From contig NC_059471.1 in NCBI RefSeq assembly GCF_018139145.2, positions 84,590,520 through 84,654,519 of the forward strand: a stretch of DNA of 64,000 nt, read 5' to 3'. This document shows positions 24,672-36,605 of the stretch, in pieces. Below the pieces are notes generated by a model that did not search any database, was not told the DNA's origin, and saw only the letters and a list, made by a program, of their open reading frames with translations. Position numbers and translations under genes: made by a program. Every line of letters begins with the position of its first letter. The stretch's first letter is position 1. The stretch is from Gymnogyps californianus (taxonomy: Eukaryota; Chordata; Aves; Accipitriformes; Cathartidae).

Positions 24672-27600
24672 AATCTGTCAGCTTGCTGGATTTGCCAGTT
24701 TTTTCCTGATTTGAAATAGTCTTTTCCTACTGGAGAAAATACTTTTATACCACTACTGGTAGCTTCCCAAATACTGGTAGCATTCAGGAAGCAATGACAG
24801 GGAATGGCTTATTCAGCCTGTGTGTTTCTGTCACCGATCATACCTAGAGACTGAATCCTGTGTAAAATACAGCTTTATTTCCTAACTGACTGTTTGCCTA
24901 GAAAAACAGATGTCTGAATGAAAAAGCCTAACTTAGGGGGAAGGTGGGGTGTGATTGCAGCCTTTAAATTTTTTATTGGATTTCAAGTAGGAAGAATTTT
25001 TCTATGGTGTTACATGACAGGGAAATCCAGGAGTTCCTGCACATCACCTTCTTGGTGGCTTCGGAGCCCCAGGTCCCAGGAGGCACGCTGGCATGCAGTC
25101 GGGCTGCTTTCTCCCTGGTTTCTGCCGTGCCTGAGCTATCTCCACTGAATGTTTCATTTTCTGTCACTCCACACAAGCCAGGCAACGCTGTTTCGCTGGA
25201 ATTTTTCAAGCACCTCTAGGCACTCTGGCACATAATTATTTCTACAAAAACCTTCTTCAGCTCCTTCATTCTCTGCCTCCTTCACTCTCCTCCGCAAGTC
25301 CCCTTTTGCTGTGTGGCTGCTGAAACTTTGACACAGCAAAGGCACCTGCTGTTTCTGCAGTCGCTGTCTGCCGCCCTGCCCGTCCGTCCGTGTCTGCCCA
25401 TGGAAGCTTGTCAGCTAATTACATTGTCCAGTGGGGGGCAAGGATGGTCTTTCGCCAGTACCCAGCGTGCAGGGATCCTGCTCTGTGCAAGCACTCCTGA
25501 GCACAACAGCAACAAAAACATATCAACAAAATAGTACTTGAAATGTAAATAGGACTCTGCCACAAACACGGGTCCCAAGAGCTCCTTTCCCCTCTGTTGT
25601 TGCGAGGAGCTTGATCTCCCACCATGCGCTGCCTTCACCAAATGCCTTTTGCAGCACACCCAGAGGGTCAGTGGGCCTGGGTTACTTCAAACCAAAGCAG
25701 CTGCCTTTAAGAGCATTCCTCTCTGAATGTGTATCTTGAATGCAGACACAAAAGTAACAACTCCCCTTGATTTTCTTGAAGAGTTTTGTTATTGCATTTC
25801 ATACTGTTTTGACTTGCTCTCTGTTATTAATTCTTAGGTGTCTTTCTGTCAATAAAGATGTATTTTCCTCCATGAGGGGGTGGGGAACATTTATTCCTCA
25901 GCTCTATAGATCTGCTTCACCTTACTCTGTCCTTTCAGGACAAGCCATCGCTAGCAGGGCTGGGGAAAGGTAGTACATTGAACTTTCTGAAGCGAGGCAG
26001 GAGCAAAAAAATCTTGGGTGTGACTGTTCAAGCATGGAATGTCACAACACTTGTGTCATGGTCTTGGTGAGGGAAAGGAGAATTCAGCAGTCCTCACTGC
26101 TGAGGCCCTCAGAGACACTTCTTGCTCAAAGCTTGGGGTGGCATCCACAACCTGTTCTCCAGAAGACCACTGATGGTTGCAGGCATGGCGAGCTATGGCA
26201 TATGCCTCTTAATTCTTGAGGAAAATTACCCAAAAGCCCTTGCGTAGAGATATAACACTCCAAACACCCTGAAGGGAAGGAGAAATGGGGTAAAATGCAG
26301 GATGGGAGAGGAAGCAAGAGGACCAGATGGGACAGCCATCCTACCAGCAAGAAGTATGGTCAGTGAAAGGCTCTCCAGAACATGGGGCTACACCATTGCC
26401 CTGGGCATCAAACATCACCTTGCTGTTGACCAGATTTTTTGGCAGTCAGTTCTGTGGGGAGGTTTTGTGCTGGAAACTGTTTACTCATTGCCCCACATCT
26501 GGAATAAAAGCAGACAGCCTGAGAGAAGTTTGAGGTTATAACCTGATATCTTCAAAGGGCGTCCCAGAAAACGTGACTGTAGGTGCCATCAAACAAAGTT
26601 CTTCTCATCCAGCCTTTGTCTGGAGGTCCAGCTTCTCTCTTGCCACTCCAGTCACCTTCACTTCAGTCACCTAAAATAGGTAATGCGTTATTCCTTCATG
26701 TTCATATACAGATAATGGCCCAGAAGGTGCAAGCACTGTAATAGCTTAGATCTGTTTCCAGCTTAGCTTTGTTTCAAAAATAATTGAGTTTCAGATTAAG
26801 CCAAGATTTGCTTTTGTCCTGAGTATGGATTTCAGATCAACCAAAGTTACCTGTAAGCTATTTGTAAGGCTGGTTTTGAACTTTCCTATAAGAAAAAGGC
26901 CTCTTTGGATACAGACCTGTGTCACTGTATCTACCTTGACATGAACTGAAATGATCATTAATATCTTGAATCTAAAACATATTTTATGCTTCTTGAATTT
27001 AAAAACAATGGAACAAACAAAGGGTTTGTTGATAGCTGCTGTCAGGCAAGAAGAGACCAAAACACATGCTAAAACTGAGTTTCTTTAGCACTCTCCCAGA
27101 GTTTTCAAAATTCTTTTCACTTAGTAAAAATTTGGGATATTAGGAAAAAGTGATTCACACTGTTACTCTAGGCAATTAAAGAAGTATTATCATGTTTTCA
27201 CACTTTTTAATTTCCTGCCTTTCAGTTTCTGAAGCATCTTAAACCATATGTAATTCACTGTAGTTCTAACAACATCTGTAGCTTCCTTGGGAATACTTCA
27301 CTTGTCAGAAATTAAAATTCATTATCACTAATGAGATATTCCGATTTCAGATTATTTCTGATTCTAAATATAAAAGTAATTACCAGCACATATGACCCCT
27401 CTAATAGAACAATTTTATCATCATTCCCAGAAGTAACATCAATACTTTTGTTGTTTCTTGTAAACGAAAAGCCTTTACCTTAATGACCCCCTGATAGTCA
27501 AGAAGAAGCCATTACATAGATACAAAGGAATGAAATAATTGCATCAGCGATTTAGCAATATTTTGTACTTACAAGGGCAAGAAATAAATATAAAAAGGCA

Positions 27601-28285
27601 GTTATTTAAGTTGTTATGTACAGTTATATAATGCAGCTTTTGTTTTTGTTTCCAAACTCATGGAAAAAAATACCTTAAATATGCAGTTGAAAAATATGAA
27701 AAAATATGCAGCTGAATCTCTGAAATCTGCAGCAACACCAAGCAGCAAAAGAAGTTGGTGCTACTTGTAAATCTCAATAAATAAAATGTCTTTTCATTTC
27801 ATCATACCAATATCTCACTTTGCAAACTATACAGCTATTCACAAGAGGCCTTTTAAAAGACAAGCAGCAGATTCATAAACAAGCTGGATTTCAGGGATAA
27901 TTGTGTCAAGTGCAAACCTGCTATCTGTGTCCTGCAACACCTCTCCTTTTTCAGCAGACCTTTTGCAGTAGGCAAACGTTTCTGTTAGCATCACCATTCA
28001 TCTTACGATTTGGCTCTATCAACCCTGTATGCTCTATATTGGATTTCCTGTGTTTGATATAGAATATCACAAGATGTCTAAGAAGGGAGTCACACAAGTA
28101 AATAGCCATTTATAGACTCTCCCTTTACCTAGCACTCATAGTTAAGATTATCTAAATAGTTGCTGCATTCTTATACAACCTGCTCCTATTCTGTAATTGC
28201 ACTGAATATCCCTGTGCACGTCTATACATTATAACATACTTCTGTATAGCCCCATCCATGTTTTACAAGTTAGATTTTTAGACAA

Positions 28286-28333
28286 GTAATATTGAATATA
28301 TTAAGAAAGGTAATATTGAATATATTAAGAATG
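28286..28333. repeat. 24-bp tandem duplication
   Basis: Two adjacent 24-base units starting GTAATATTGAATATATTAAG (28286-28309 and 28310-28333). They differ only near the end (AAAG against AATG). Confidence 0.9.
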
Positions 28334-29484
28334 GTGATTGATTACATAAGTTTATCAAGAACATTTCTTCATTACTTACTACTTGTTACTGAGAAACTGT
28401 ATTTTGTACAAACTGTTCTGGTTTATTCTAATAGGAAAGTTTTTCAGAATAAAGCACCATACTGGATATCTGATGAGATCAATACTTAGACAAACATTAA
28501 CTATGTCTCCTTTTCCCATTCCCATTTCACGCCCATTTGAAAGACATGAGAACTTGGTGGATTTTCACCCAAATTCTTCTCCTTTTGCTAAGGAAAAGAC
28601 CATGGGAGGAGATTGATTAAGAAAAGAAGAGAGGAAGAATCTTCTTGGATCATCAGTTCTAGTCTTCTGTCATCTCTATTAGCCATGTCACACTCATTTT
28701 TTCATTAAGAGACAAGTACATAACTTTTTTCTTTACTCCTATCAGAAATCAGCTACTGGCTAGGAACACTGGGCTCATTTCCGCTTTGAAATTATTCTTG
28801 TCCGTGTTTATTTCCAGTTGTTCTTTTATCAGTATTTAGGCCAGTTAAATGCAGCAAGGTCCTTCGGTTAGCTGCCAGAAAATGGGTTTTCCTTTCTTCT
28901 GATCCTCCTCTGCCTCTTGCCCCTGTTCTTACTCCTCTTCAGAAAGGACAGATCACCACAACTGTGCACAGTGTTTTGGGTGGGAACTTACCAGTGGTTC
29001 ACACAGGGTAAATAAGACTTTTCCAGTCTCTGCTGGAAGTACTCTGCCTGATCCAGCCAAAGGCCCCTCGTTGGCCTTCCCGCAGTGCATCTCAACCTGT
29101 TCACCCTGCAGCTGCTTAGTATAACAAGGTCTTGTTCCTTCCTCCTTTGTTTCCAGCTGATGAATTCCAGCTTACAGCAGGAATTTTTGCTACTTAGCAA
29201 CCTTGTAATTTTGACTTTTACAATTTCATTGTTTCTCTATTATGTCAAGATTTAAGGTCATCCTGTTGTTCCTGTACTGTTCCTACCTCCCAGCTGTTAC
29301 CATCAAGAGTTCATCAGCACGTTCCTACTTTTTCTGCCAAACTCTAAGACATTTCCCGAGTCCCACATCCAGTCCCCGAGGAATTCAGGTCTTCTCTTTG
29401 CTCCTATTGATTAGTTCCCCTCCGCTGCAAGCCTCTTGCCATCTGCTTATTGGCCATTTCCTTAGCTATCATATACTAACTAAC

Positions 29485-30065
29485 TGCCGTGGTTTAACCC
29501 CAGTCAGCAACTCAGCACCACGCAGCTGCTTCCCCCTCCCTCCTCCCAGTGGGGTGGGGAGGAGGAAAGGAAAAAAGTAAAACTCGTGGGTTGAGATAAG
29601 AACAGTTTAATAACTAAAGTAAAAATAAAAATACACTATTAACTAAGAATAATAATAATTGTAATGAAAAAGAATACAACAACAACAAAAAAAAAGAAAT
29701 AAGAAAAGACAAGTGATGCACAATGCAATTGCTCACCACCTGCTGACCAATGCCAGAGCCATGATCCGCTCCTCCCAGCCAACTCCCCCCCTGTTTATAT
29801 ACTGGGCATGACGTTCCATGGTATGGAATATCCCTTTGGCTAGTTCAGGGCAGCTGCCCCGGCTGTGCTCCCTCCCAGCTTCTTGCACACCTGCTTGCTG
29901 GCAGAGCATGGGAAACTGAAAAATCCTTAACTTAAGATAAGCGCTACTTAGCAACAACTAAAACATCAGCGTGTTATCAACATTATTCTCACACTAAATC
30001 CAAACCACAGCACTGTACCAGCTACTAAGAAGAGAGTTAACTCTGTCCCATCCAAAACCAGGACA
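29485..30065 (-). mobile_element. Solo LTR, avian ERVL-like
   Basis: A 581-bp LTR on the minus strand. The plus strand starts TGCCGTGGTTTAACC and ends AAAACCAGGACA, so the element itself begins TGTCCTGGTTTT and ends GGTTAAACCACGGCA. The 5-bp duplication CTAAC flanks it (29480-29484 and 30066-30070). A TATATAAA promoter box on the minus strand is the complement of 29794-29801, and an ATTAAA lies downstream near 29607. From memory this matches a very widespread bird LTR group associated with ERVL (class III) elements; the 5-bp duplication fits. A related but truncated copy lies at 50336-50734. No internal retroviral sequence remains. Confidence 0.9.
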
Positions 30066-30070
30066 CTAAC

Positions 30071-31794
30071 ACACAAAACTCCAGACCGATTAATTATTTC
30101 CAGTGAGGAAATGTTTTACTGAACTCCAGACAGATCGGAGCTATTGCACTTCCCTTGTATCAAAAATTAATTGACTTATGAGAAATAAGTATTAGGTTAG
30201 GCAGGCACAATCTACTGTCAGGAGATCGTAAATCTATGTTGTGTTTTATACCATTCCTCATCTAGTTCCTTGCCTTTAGTTATTCTTTCAGACTTCTGGG
30301 ATAAATATTGCCTAACTTTCTAGTTTGACTGCATTGAGCATTTTGAATTCAAATTTGGTTATGGGAATCAGCACATTTTATCATCAAGTTCAGAATTACT
30401 GGGTTCAGTTGAAAATATGGTAACATTTAATTATTTGTAAGGCTATCATTCGGTTATGTAATATGTCTGTACTGCTGAAGAAACTTTTCTTATTTGCTTT
30501 AAAGTGCATTACAAAGCCTAAATGAGTGTCATTTTTCTGCAGTTCTGAATTCAGCCATAATCTTCTTGATTTCCAAATTGACGGGTTTTTTGTTGATCTA
30601 CTTCTTTTTTTGCTGATCAGTCTGACAAGCATCTGTCTCTCTCTATAGATTCTAAAGAGACTCTCAGAGGCTCAAATGTAGCAAGTCTTCATCAGCATTG
30701 CAGATGCCTGAAGCCAGGAAAAATGAAAACCAGCCTGGGAGTCTTTCAAAATACACTGTAACTAATTCAGAAGTTATGGACTTGACGCATAATATAATGC
30801 TCTGAGGCCTGTGTTGCGAAAAAGATGTATATGATGCCAATGGTCCCATTGGATTTTTTGTAGGTAATTAATGAGAAAGTTTGTCACTAACCACATCCAG
30901 GAAAATTGTGCCTCGCTGTTATTACCATCATTCTTCATTCTACACCTGAGAAGGTAGTTTCCTTATGAATATTGCAATTCTTAACATGTTTTTAACTTGA
31001 AGAAGTACTCAAATATTAATGTACTCGAATGCATTCACACAAGCAAGCACAGAGATAAACACTGGGAAAGATGTGTGTGAAATAATTCTGTAGCACACAG
31101 TACAGTAGTACATTTGCTTTAGTAAAACTAGTAGAAAAAGCCCTTCTCATTGCTACTCTTACTAGCATCTCTATAATCACCTGAAGCATTTAGCTTCACA
31201 CATATTTCTGGTGTAGTAAGAGAACTAGAGGATTTGACCTAGTTGCTAGATTTAAGAGAAACAAGACAGACAAAGGAAGCTGGAGGTTTTCAAGGCAGGA
31301 TGTTGCCAGGGTTACAGGCATTTGCTCGTGCAATGCTCTCCACCACACTCGAACTGTGGCTGTTTGAAATAATAACTGTGGCTGTTTGTGACTGCACTGA
31401 AATAAGTGCATATGCACAGGTCTTGAGAATGTCATTTACAGATGACGGGAAATACAAGATGCTGTGTTCAACATTGCTTTCAGCTCATTTTGTTCCTTAT
31501 TCCTTATCAAACTAAATATTCTATGTCAAAAAAAAGAATGAGGTGACCTTGGTTTGAGGAAGCTAATTGGACTGTCAAGATGTTTCAGTACTATTCCCAG
31601 AATGGCACCATTTGACTAGACTCTTAATATTTCATAATGGACTTCATGGTAGTGCTGAAGAGTTTCAGAAAAGCAAACCTACTTTTTAAGTCCGTGTTGA
31701 TGCTTATTTCACCTTATCAGCATCTGACCAAACCAAAATGTTTGTTACAAAACAGTACGCTGTAAAACCCCCTCAGAGAAAGCCAAGTGCTAAG
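30071..31794. other. Intergenic, nothing recognised
   Basis: AT-rich DNA with no supported gene. A short imperfect duplication around TGTGGCTGTTTG occurs near 31357-31391. Confidence 0.5.
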
Positions 31795-32100
31795 ATTTGA
31801 AATGTGTAAACGAGGAGCTTCCCTGGCCCCTGGCCCTGCCTGGGCTATGCCACAGGTCCCTGTCCCCTGTGGCATCCCTTACCAACTGACCATCTTGGTC
31901 ACTGTCGTGTCCTCAGTCCTGCCTGGCCCTGCTTCCTGCATGAACCTCAAACCCACATCGCAGCAGTGTCTCTGCCGCTGCCAGCGGGACTCCAGACCTG
32001 ACTCACTACCTTGCTTCATCTGGGACCGTCGGTCTTGGACTGCCACCAACCCGCCCCTGCTCAGACCCTGCGGGACAGTGCCTCATCGGAGAGGGCAAAC
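31795..32100 (+). repeat. Unnamed interspersed repeat, copy A
   Basis: A GC-rich block related to 59740-59990. Shared landmarks in the same order are a GGAGCTTCCCTGG-like start, CCTGCCTGGGCTATGCCACAGG near 31831, and a CAGACCTGACTCACTACCTTGC block near 31993 followed by a CTGGGAC block. The order, spacing and strand are the same in both copies, so this is a dispersed repeat and not a gene. The 114-codon open frame across it is therefore not called. The family (LTR or other) is not assigned. Confidence 0.6.
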
Positions 32101-35100
32101 TAAACCCAAGCTCCAAAGGCAGCAGGGCTGACAACTCGGTGCAAAGAAAGCACAAGCCCTGTGGGAGCTGTGATGAGAATGAGCTGCTCTTTGGTTCTTC
32201 TAAACTGCTCTGACTTTCCAGGCTGAGGATCAGTCCAGCCGGGCACAGCCTGGCTGAAGCCTGCCTATGCTTCTGCTATAGCTCTTCTTTTGGACTATCC
32301 TCTGCGCAAGAAGGATTATGATATTTTACGCAGTAGTTAGCTTTGCATGCCAGTGGAGAGTTTTCTTCTGCCTGGGAAGGTCCTTCTCTTGCTGGATTAC
32401 ACCCACCATACCATAGCAGCTACCAACCGCACTCTCCAAAGTTCTCTGGGGATCCACGGGGCCCAGGGGAGGCCAGCAGTATGTGAAGCTGGATTTCATC
32501 TCAGAAATATCCAGGTAGCTCTCTGAATGCTGATTGCTACAGATTCTTACAAAACCACAGGGTGTTAGAAACTAATCTCGGTTTCCATGGGTGCTCTGTA
32601 AAACACTCCTTTCCTTCTCAGATCGTGCCACTCATTCTAGTCTTTGCTTTGTTTTTCATGGCTAGTCATTAATTATCCTGTTGATTGATGCAGAAGGCTG
32701 TGAGGACAGGTTGCTTTTGACATCAAACAACTTTAAAAAAAAAATCTTCATTAACGAAAGTCGGAGATGTGGTTTGTCTGAGGCTCATATGGACGGAGCC
32801 AAAAGACCTGTTAGAGCCATAAGTAAAGTTGAGACCAGAATGATCTCATGGGCTATATTTTCATTAATAAAATGTGCCCCAGCAAAGGGTTAGCATTATT
32901 TGTGTATGTCTTACCTGGGGTTTTGTGAGAACGCTTAGTGCATTTACCAGCACATCTTAGGCTTTGAAGTACTCTGCCATCACACAGAATGGGGGCAGGA
33001 ACGGGTTCAGCCTGCTAGTGGGCAGTCTGCCATCGTGAGTGTATTACGGTGTTACACAAGCGTAATACCAACAGCCCCAAAGTTGTTCAGGCACGTATGC
33101 ATTAATAAAATGCAGAGCATTCAGAACAGAGGCATTATGCCCTGCCTTGCATCACAGCGCGCAGCCCAGCCCAGCCGCCTTTTGCGCAACCCGGCCCCAG
33201 AGCCTCTTAATTCCTGACTCCACAAGCAACTCCTAGCGCTCAGCAGCAGAGAAGAGGGGCAGAAGGCGAGCTGTGCTTTCCCCACCTGCCCCTAAAGGCA
33301 GCTCTCCTGGCTCCTCGCCCTGCCTTAGAGAGGAGCAGGGTTCCTGTGGGGCGTAGAGGAGGGTCTCTGTATCCCTGGAGGAAGAGGAGGAGATGAAGGT
33401 AAAGATTATGCTGGAGTGAAGAGCTGGGGCAGGAGAAGAGAACTCGTTGTATGACCTCAAATAGCAATGATGTTCACTGTGGAGACACATCCCAGGCTCG
33501 TCACCTCTCCTTTGTTCCTGTTCCAGCCGAGCACTCAATGTACCAATTCTCTCCTAATCAGCATCACCCTTTGTGAGCAACACAGGAAGTTTCCCATTTT
33601 CTAGATACAGCAAAATAATGCCTTGATTGAATTTCCTCCCTGGAGGGAGGCAGAGGGAGAAAGACCTTCTTCCATCTCTGCCCCCACACTAAGAGTCCCT
33701 TAATGCAGCATTATCTACAATACTCAGAAACAAATTTAGCTCGCTGCCTCCAGAACTGAAAAACGGGGCAATCAAGAATAGCATAAAATCTGTGCTGTCG
33801 CTGCTTTAAAACACCCTTTAACTGACAGCTCTTAAACCCAGCATCAGAATGGAGGCATGTCCAGGCAGTGAATGACTTAAGATGCAGTGTGACAAGGTTA
33901 CAAAACCTAGACTCCTCCATCTCATTTGTTCTAAAGTTTATCATCTTCATGGCTTTTGACTCACTAAGTAACTGTAAACACCCACTGCAGCTAGTTTGTT
34001 TTCTTAAAGTGAGGGTCTAGTACTGTGTGACCCTCAGCACTAGTAGTACCATGGCTAAAATACCCTAGTTGAATAGGGGTAGTATATGCCTGCAAGACAA
34101 TAAATGTACCTTTGCAAGCAGTTTTCATTGGGAGTCTTGGAAATCATGCAACGTGGTTACTTAAACATTTGGCTTCGTTACCGCAAAGGGATAGCATTCA
34201 GATATAAAAAGACAGTATTAGTTTGTGGGAACTTTATTCCATGTTTTAATGGTCTTTGGGGCAGCATAAATGAAGCTGTGCACAAAAAAAGAAAACAGGC
34301 AAGTAGGCAGTGGTCCTGGCAAATGGCATAGTCATTTATTCTAATTAACTGAATAAAATTACCGGAGTCAGACAAACTGTCTTTCTACAACCAGCCAGCA
34401 AAATCAATACCAAGGATTAGTCATAGCAAATTTAGTAGTGTTGCCTTTTATGAAGGTGGCTGGACGTTTCCTATTAGAAGACCCACTTTTAAGCTAATTA
34501 TTCCTTGCAAAACTTCATCTGTCTGGACTGAAATTTTCCATATGCAGTATCTAATTTTGACTGATCCTTCTGGAAAATTTTAGCAAGAAGAGTCCAACCA
34601 TTTCCAAGAATGAAAATAACGAATAGGATACTGCTTGACCTTGTTACTTTCCAAGTCTTTTCTTTCCACCTTCTTGCCCTTTGCTTTGGAGGAGGGATTT
34701 CAAATGCAGTACAAAGAGGAAGCTAGCGTCAGGAACCGGACTTGCATCTCCCCACAGGGTCTAGCCAAGCTCAGCTAAGCCTCACAGTCCTCAGACACTC
34801 CACAGATGCTCTGGAGAGTTTGATAGCTGCGATGCCCAGAGGTCCAGCCCTCCCTGCGGGCACTGCGCCCAGCTCCCTCACTGACACAACCCAGAGGTCT
34901 GCTCAACATACAGGAGCAGTGGGAAGCTCCCCTGAACTGCTGCTCTCAGCCATTCCAGACCTACCTGGAACAAGCAAAGAATTTGTACTTAATTGTACCT
35001 TTGGTGGCACTCAAGCAACCCAAGGGAGGGACCAGTCCCACTTTGAATAAGGAAGGGATGCAAATCAAAATAACAAGAAAGGAAAAGCCTGGCCAGGTAC

Positions 35101-36571
35101 AGCGGATTCAGACCTAGGCCTGGGACAGGAAGAAAAGAGGCTGTGGCAAGAGGAGTAAAAGGACCACGTTGAGACAAACACCCAGGTGATGGCCCACATC
35201 CATACTCTGTGGAGACCCTGGCACATGCCAGCGTCCTCTCCAAGGTGGTTTCCATGGGGAGAAAGATCCGTGGGTGCAAGCCAGACAGAAACTTCACTAC
35301 AGCGCAAGAGGTGCCGACTCAGTGTGACGAGGAAAGCCAGGACAAGGGGAGGAAGGAGGACTGGAAGGAAGTGGGGGATATGGCACATCACCAGGCAGGA
35401 GAGAATAGTGCTGTGAGTGAGAGAAAGAAAATGAATGTTTCTTATAAAATCAAAGTTCTAATCAATAAATATTAAAACGACAGTAAGGTAAAATTAACAC
35501 ACTGATTTTTATTAATCCTCTTGCTCTTCTAGCAGGTGTGCTGACTATTCCTGGCCCACAACACAAGAGGTAACCAAGCATTATCCAGCCACACAATGGA
35601 GCCATCAATAACTCTTGTCACCAGGATGCCTAAGGGAATTCTCTCCTAACCTGTTTAAGTCCCTATGAGCTTGGGAGTAGCTGTCAGAGCAGACTTCGAT
35701 GATCTGTTCTAATCATCTTTTCAGGCCACTGGGGAAGACATAAAACTGAACATTTTATTATCTGACTTGCCGTGGGTTTGTGCTTGGGTTTTTTTCATTT
35801 CTCATCTCAGAAATTCAGCCTCCAAAAACTTTCTACTCACTTCCTTGGGTTGGGGCTTCAGAGGCTAATCTAACCATAGTCAGATGTGCTCTGCAGAAAT
35901 GACTGTCGATCCATACGTTATCGCTTCCCTGCTGAAGGTGAACACTTCTCCATCTGAATCAGGAGGACCAATTGTCGGAATTCACCTTAATTGGTCCTGT
36001 GCCAGCTGCTAGGTTGATTTAATATTCACTAGAAGGCAGTTTAACCTACCCTGGCTTACCTTGCCCTGAGGTGGACAAAGAGACCTCATGTTTCCTCCAG
36101 CTGGGGGAGCAATCACCTCTGAAATCATCACAGGTATTCCAGCAGGAATCATCTGCCTCCAACCTAAACTTATGTTGTGCAAATGCTTAGTGCAAAGTTT
36201 ATGACCCAGAGCATCTGTTTGCTGCCACAATTTAGCCCTCATAACGCTGAAAAAAAGAAAAGTGAGGACAACCCAGGTGCCGCTGTATATCAGCAGTTGA
36301 CAAATATTTGGGTTGGAGACGTTGGCAGGGTGGCATACAAACACCTATAGATGAGCAATCTCCACTCTTTATTCATATTAGAGTTTCCTATCTGTCATGG
36401 GAGAAGGCTGGCCTGTTCACTGTATCTCCTCTCCTGTGAATCTGAATTCTGAAAATGCATGAAGAAAAACAAAGGCAATTCAAATACGCATTAGGTCACT
36501 CTGTAAAAAAATGACATAAATTTGCACGGTTTTGACAAAAAAGGCTGGACACGGGGAAAGCATCTAAATGA

Positions 36572-36605
36572 GATGATGATGATGATGACGATGATAATGA
36601 TGATG
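36572..36605. repeat. GATGAT microsatellite
   Basis: Trinucleotide GAT/ATG run with two interruptions (GACGATGATAATGATGATG). Confidence 0.85.

Larger units (their letters stand above)
24386..29479. other. Intergenic, no gene recognised
   Basis: Mainly AT-rich, no supported gene. Bases 25020-25480 are GC-richer with short open frames on both strands and no recognisable protein. Confidence 0.5.
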
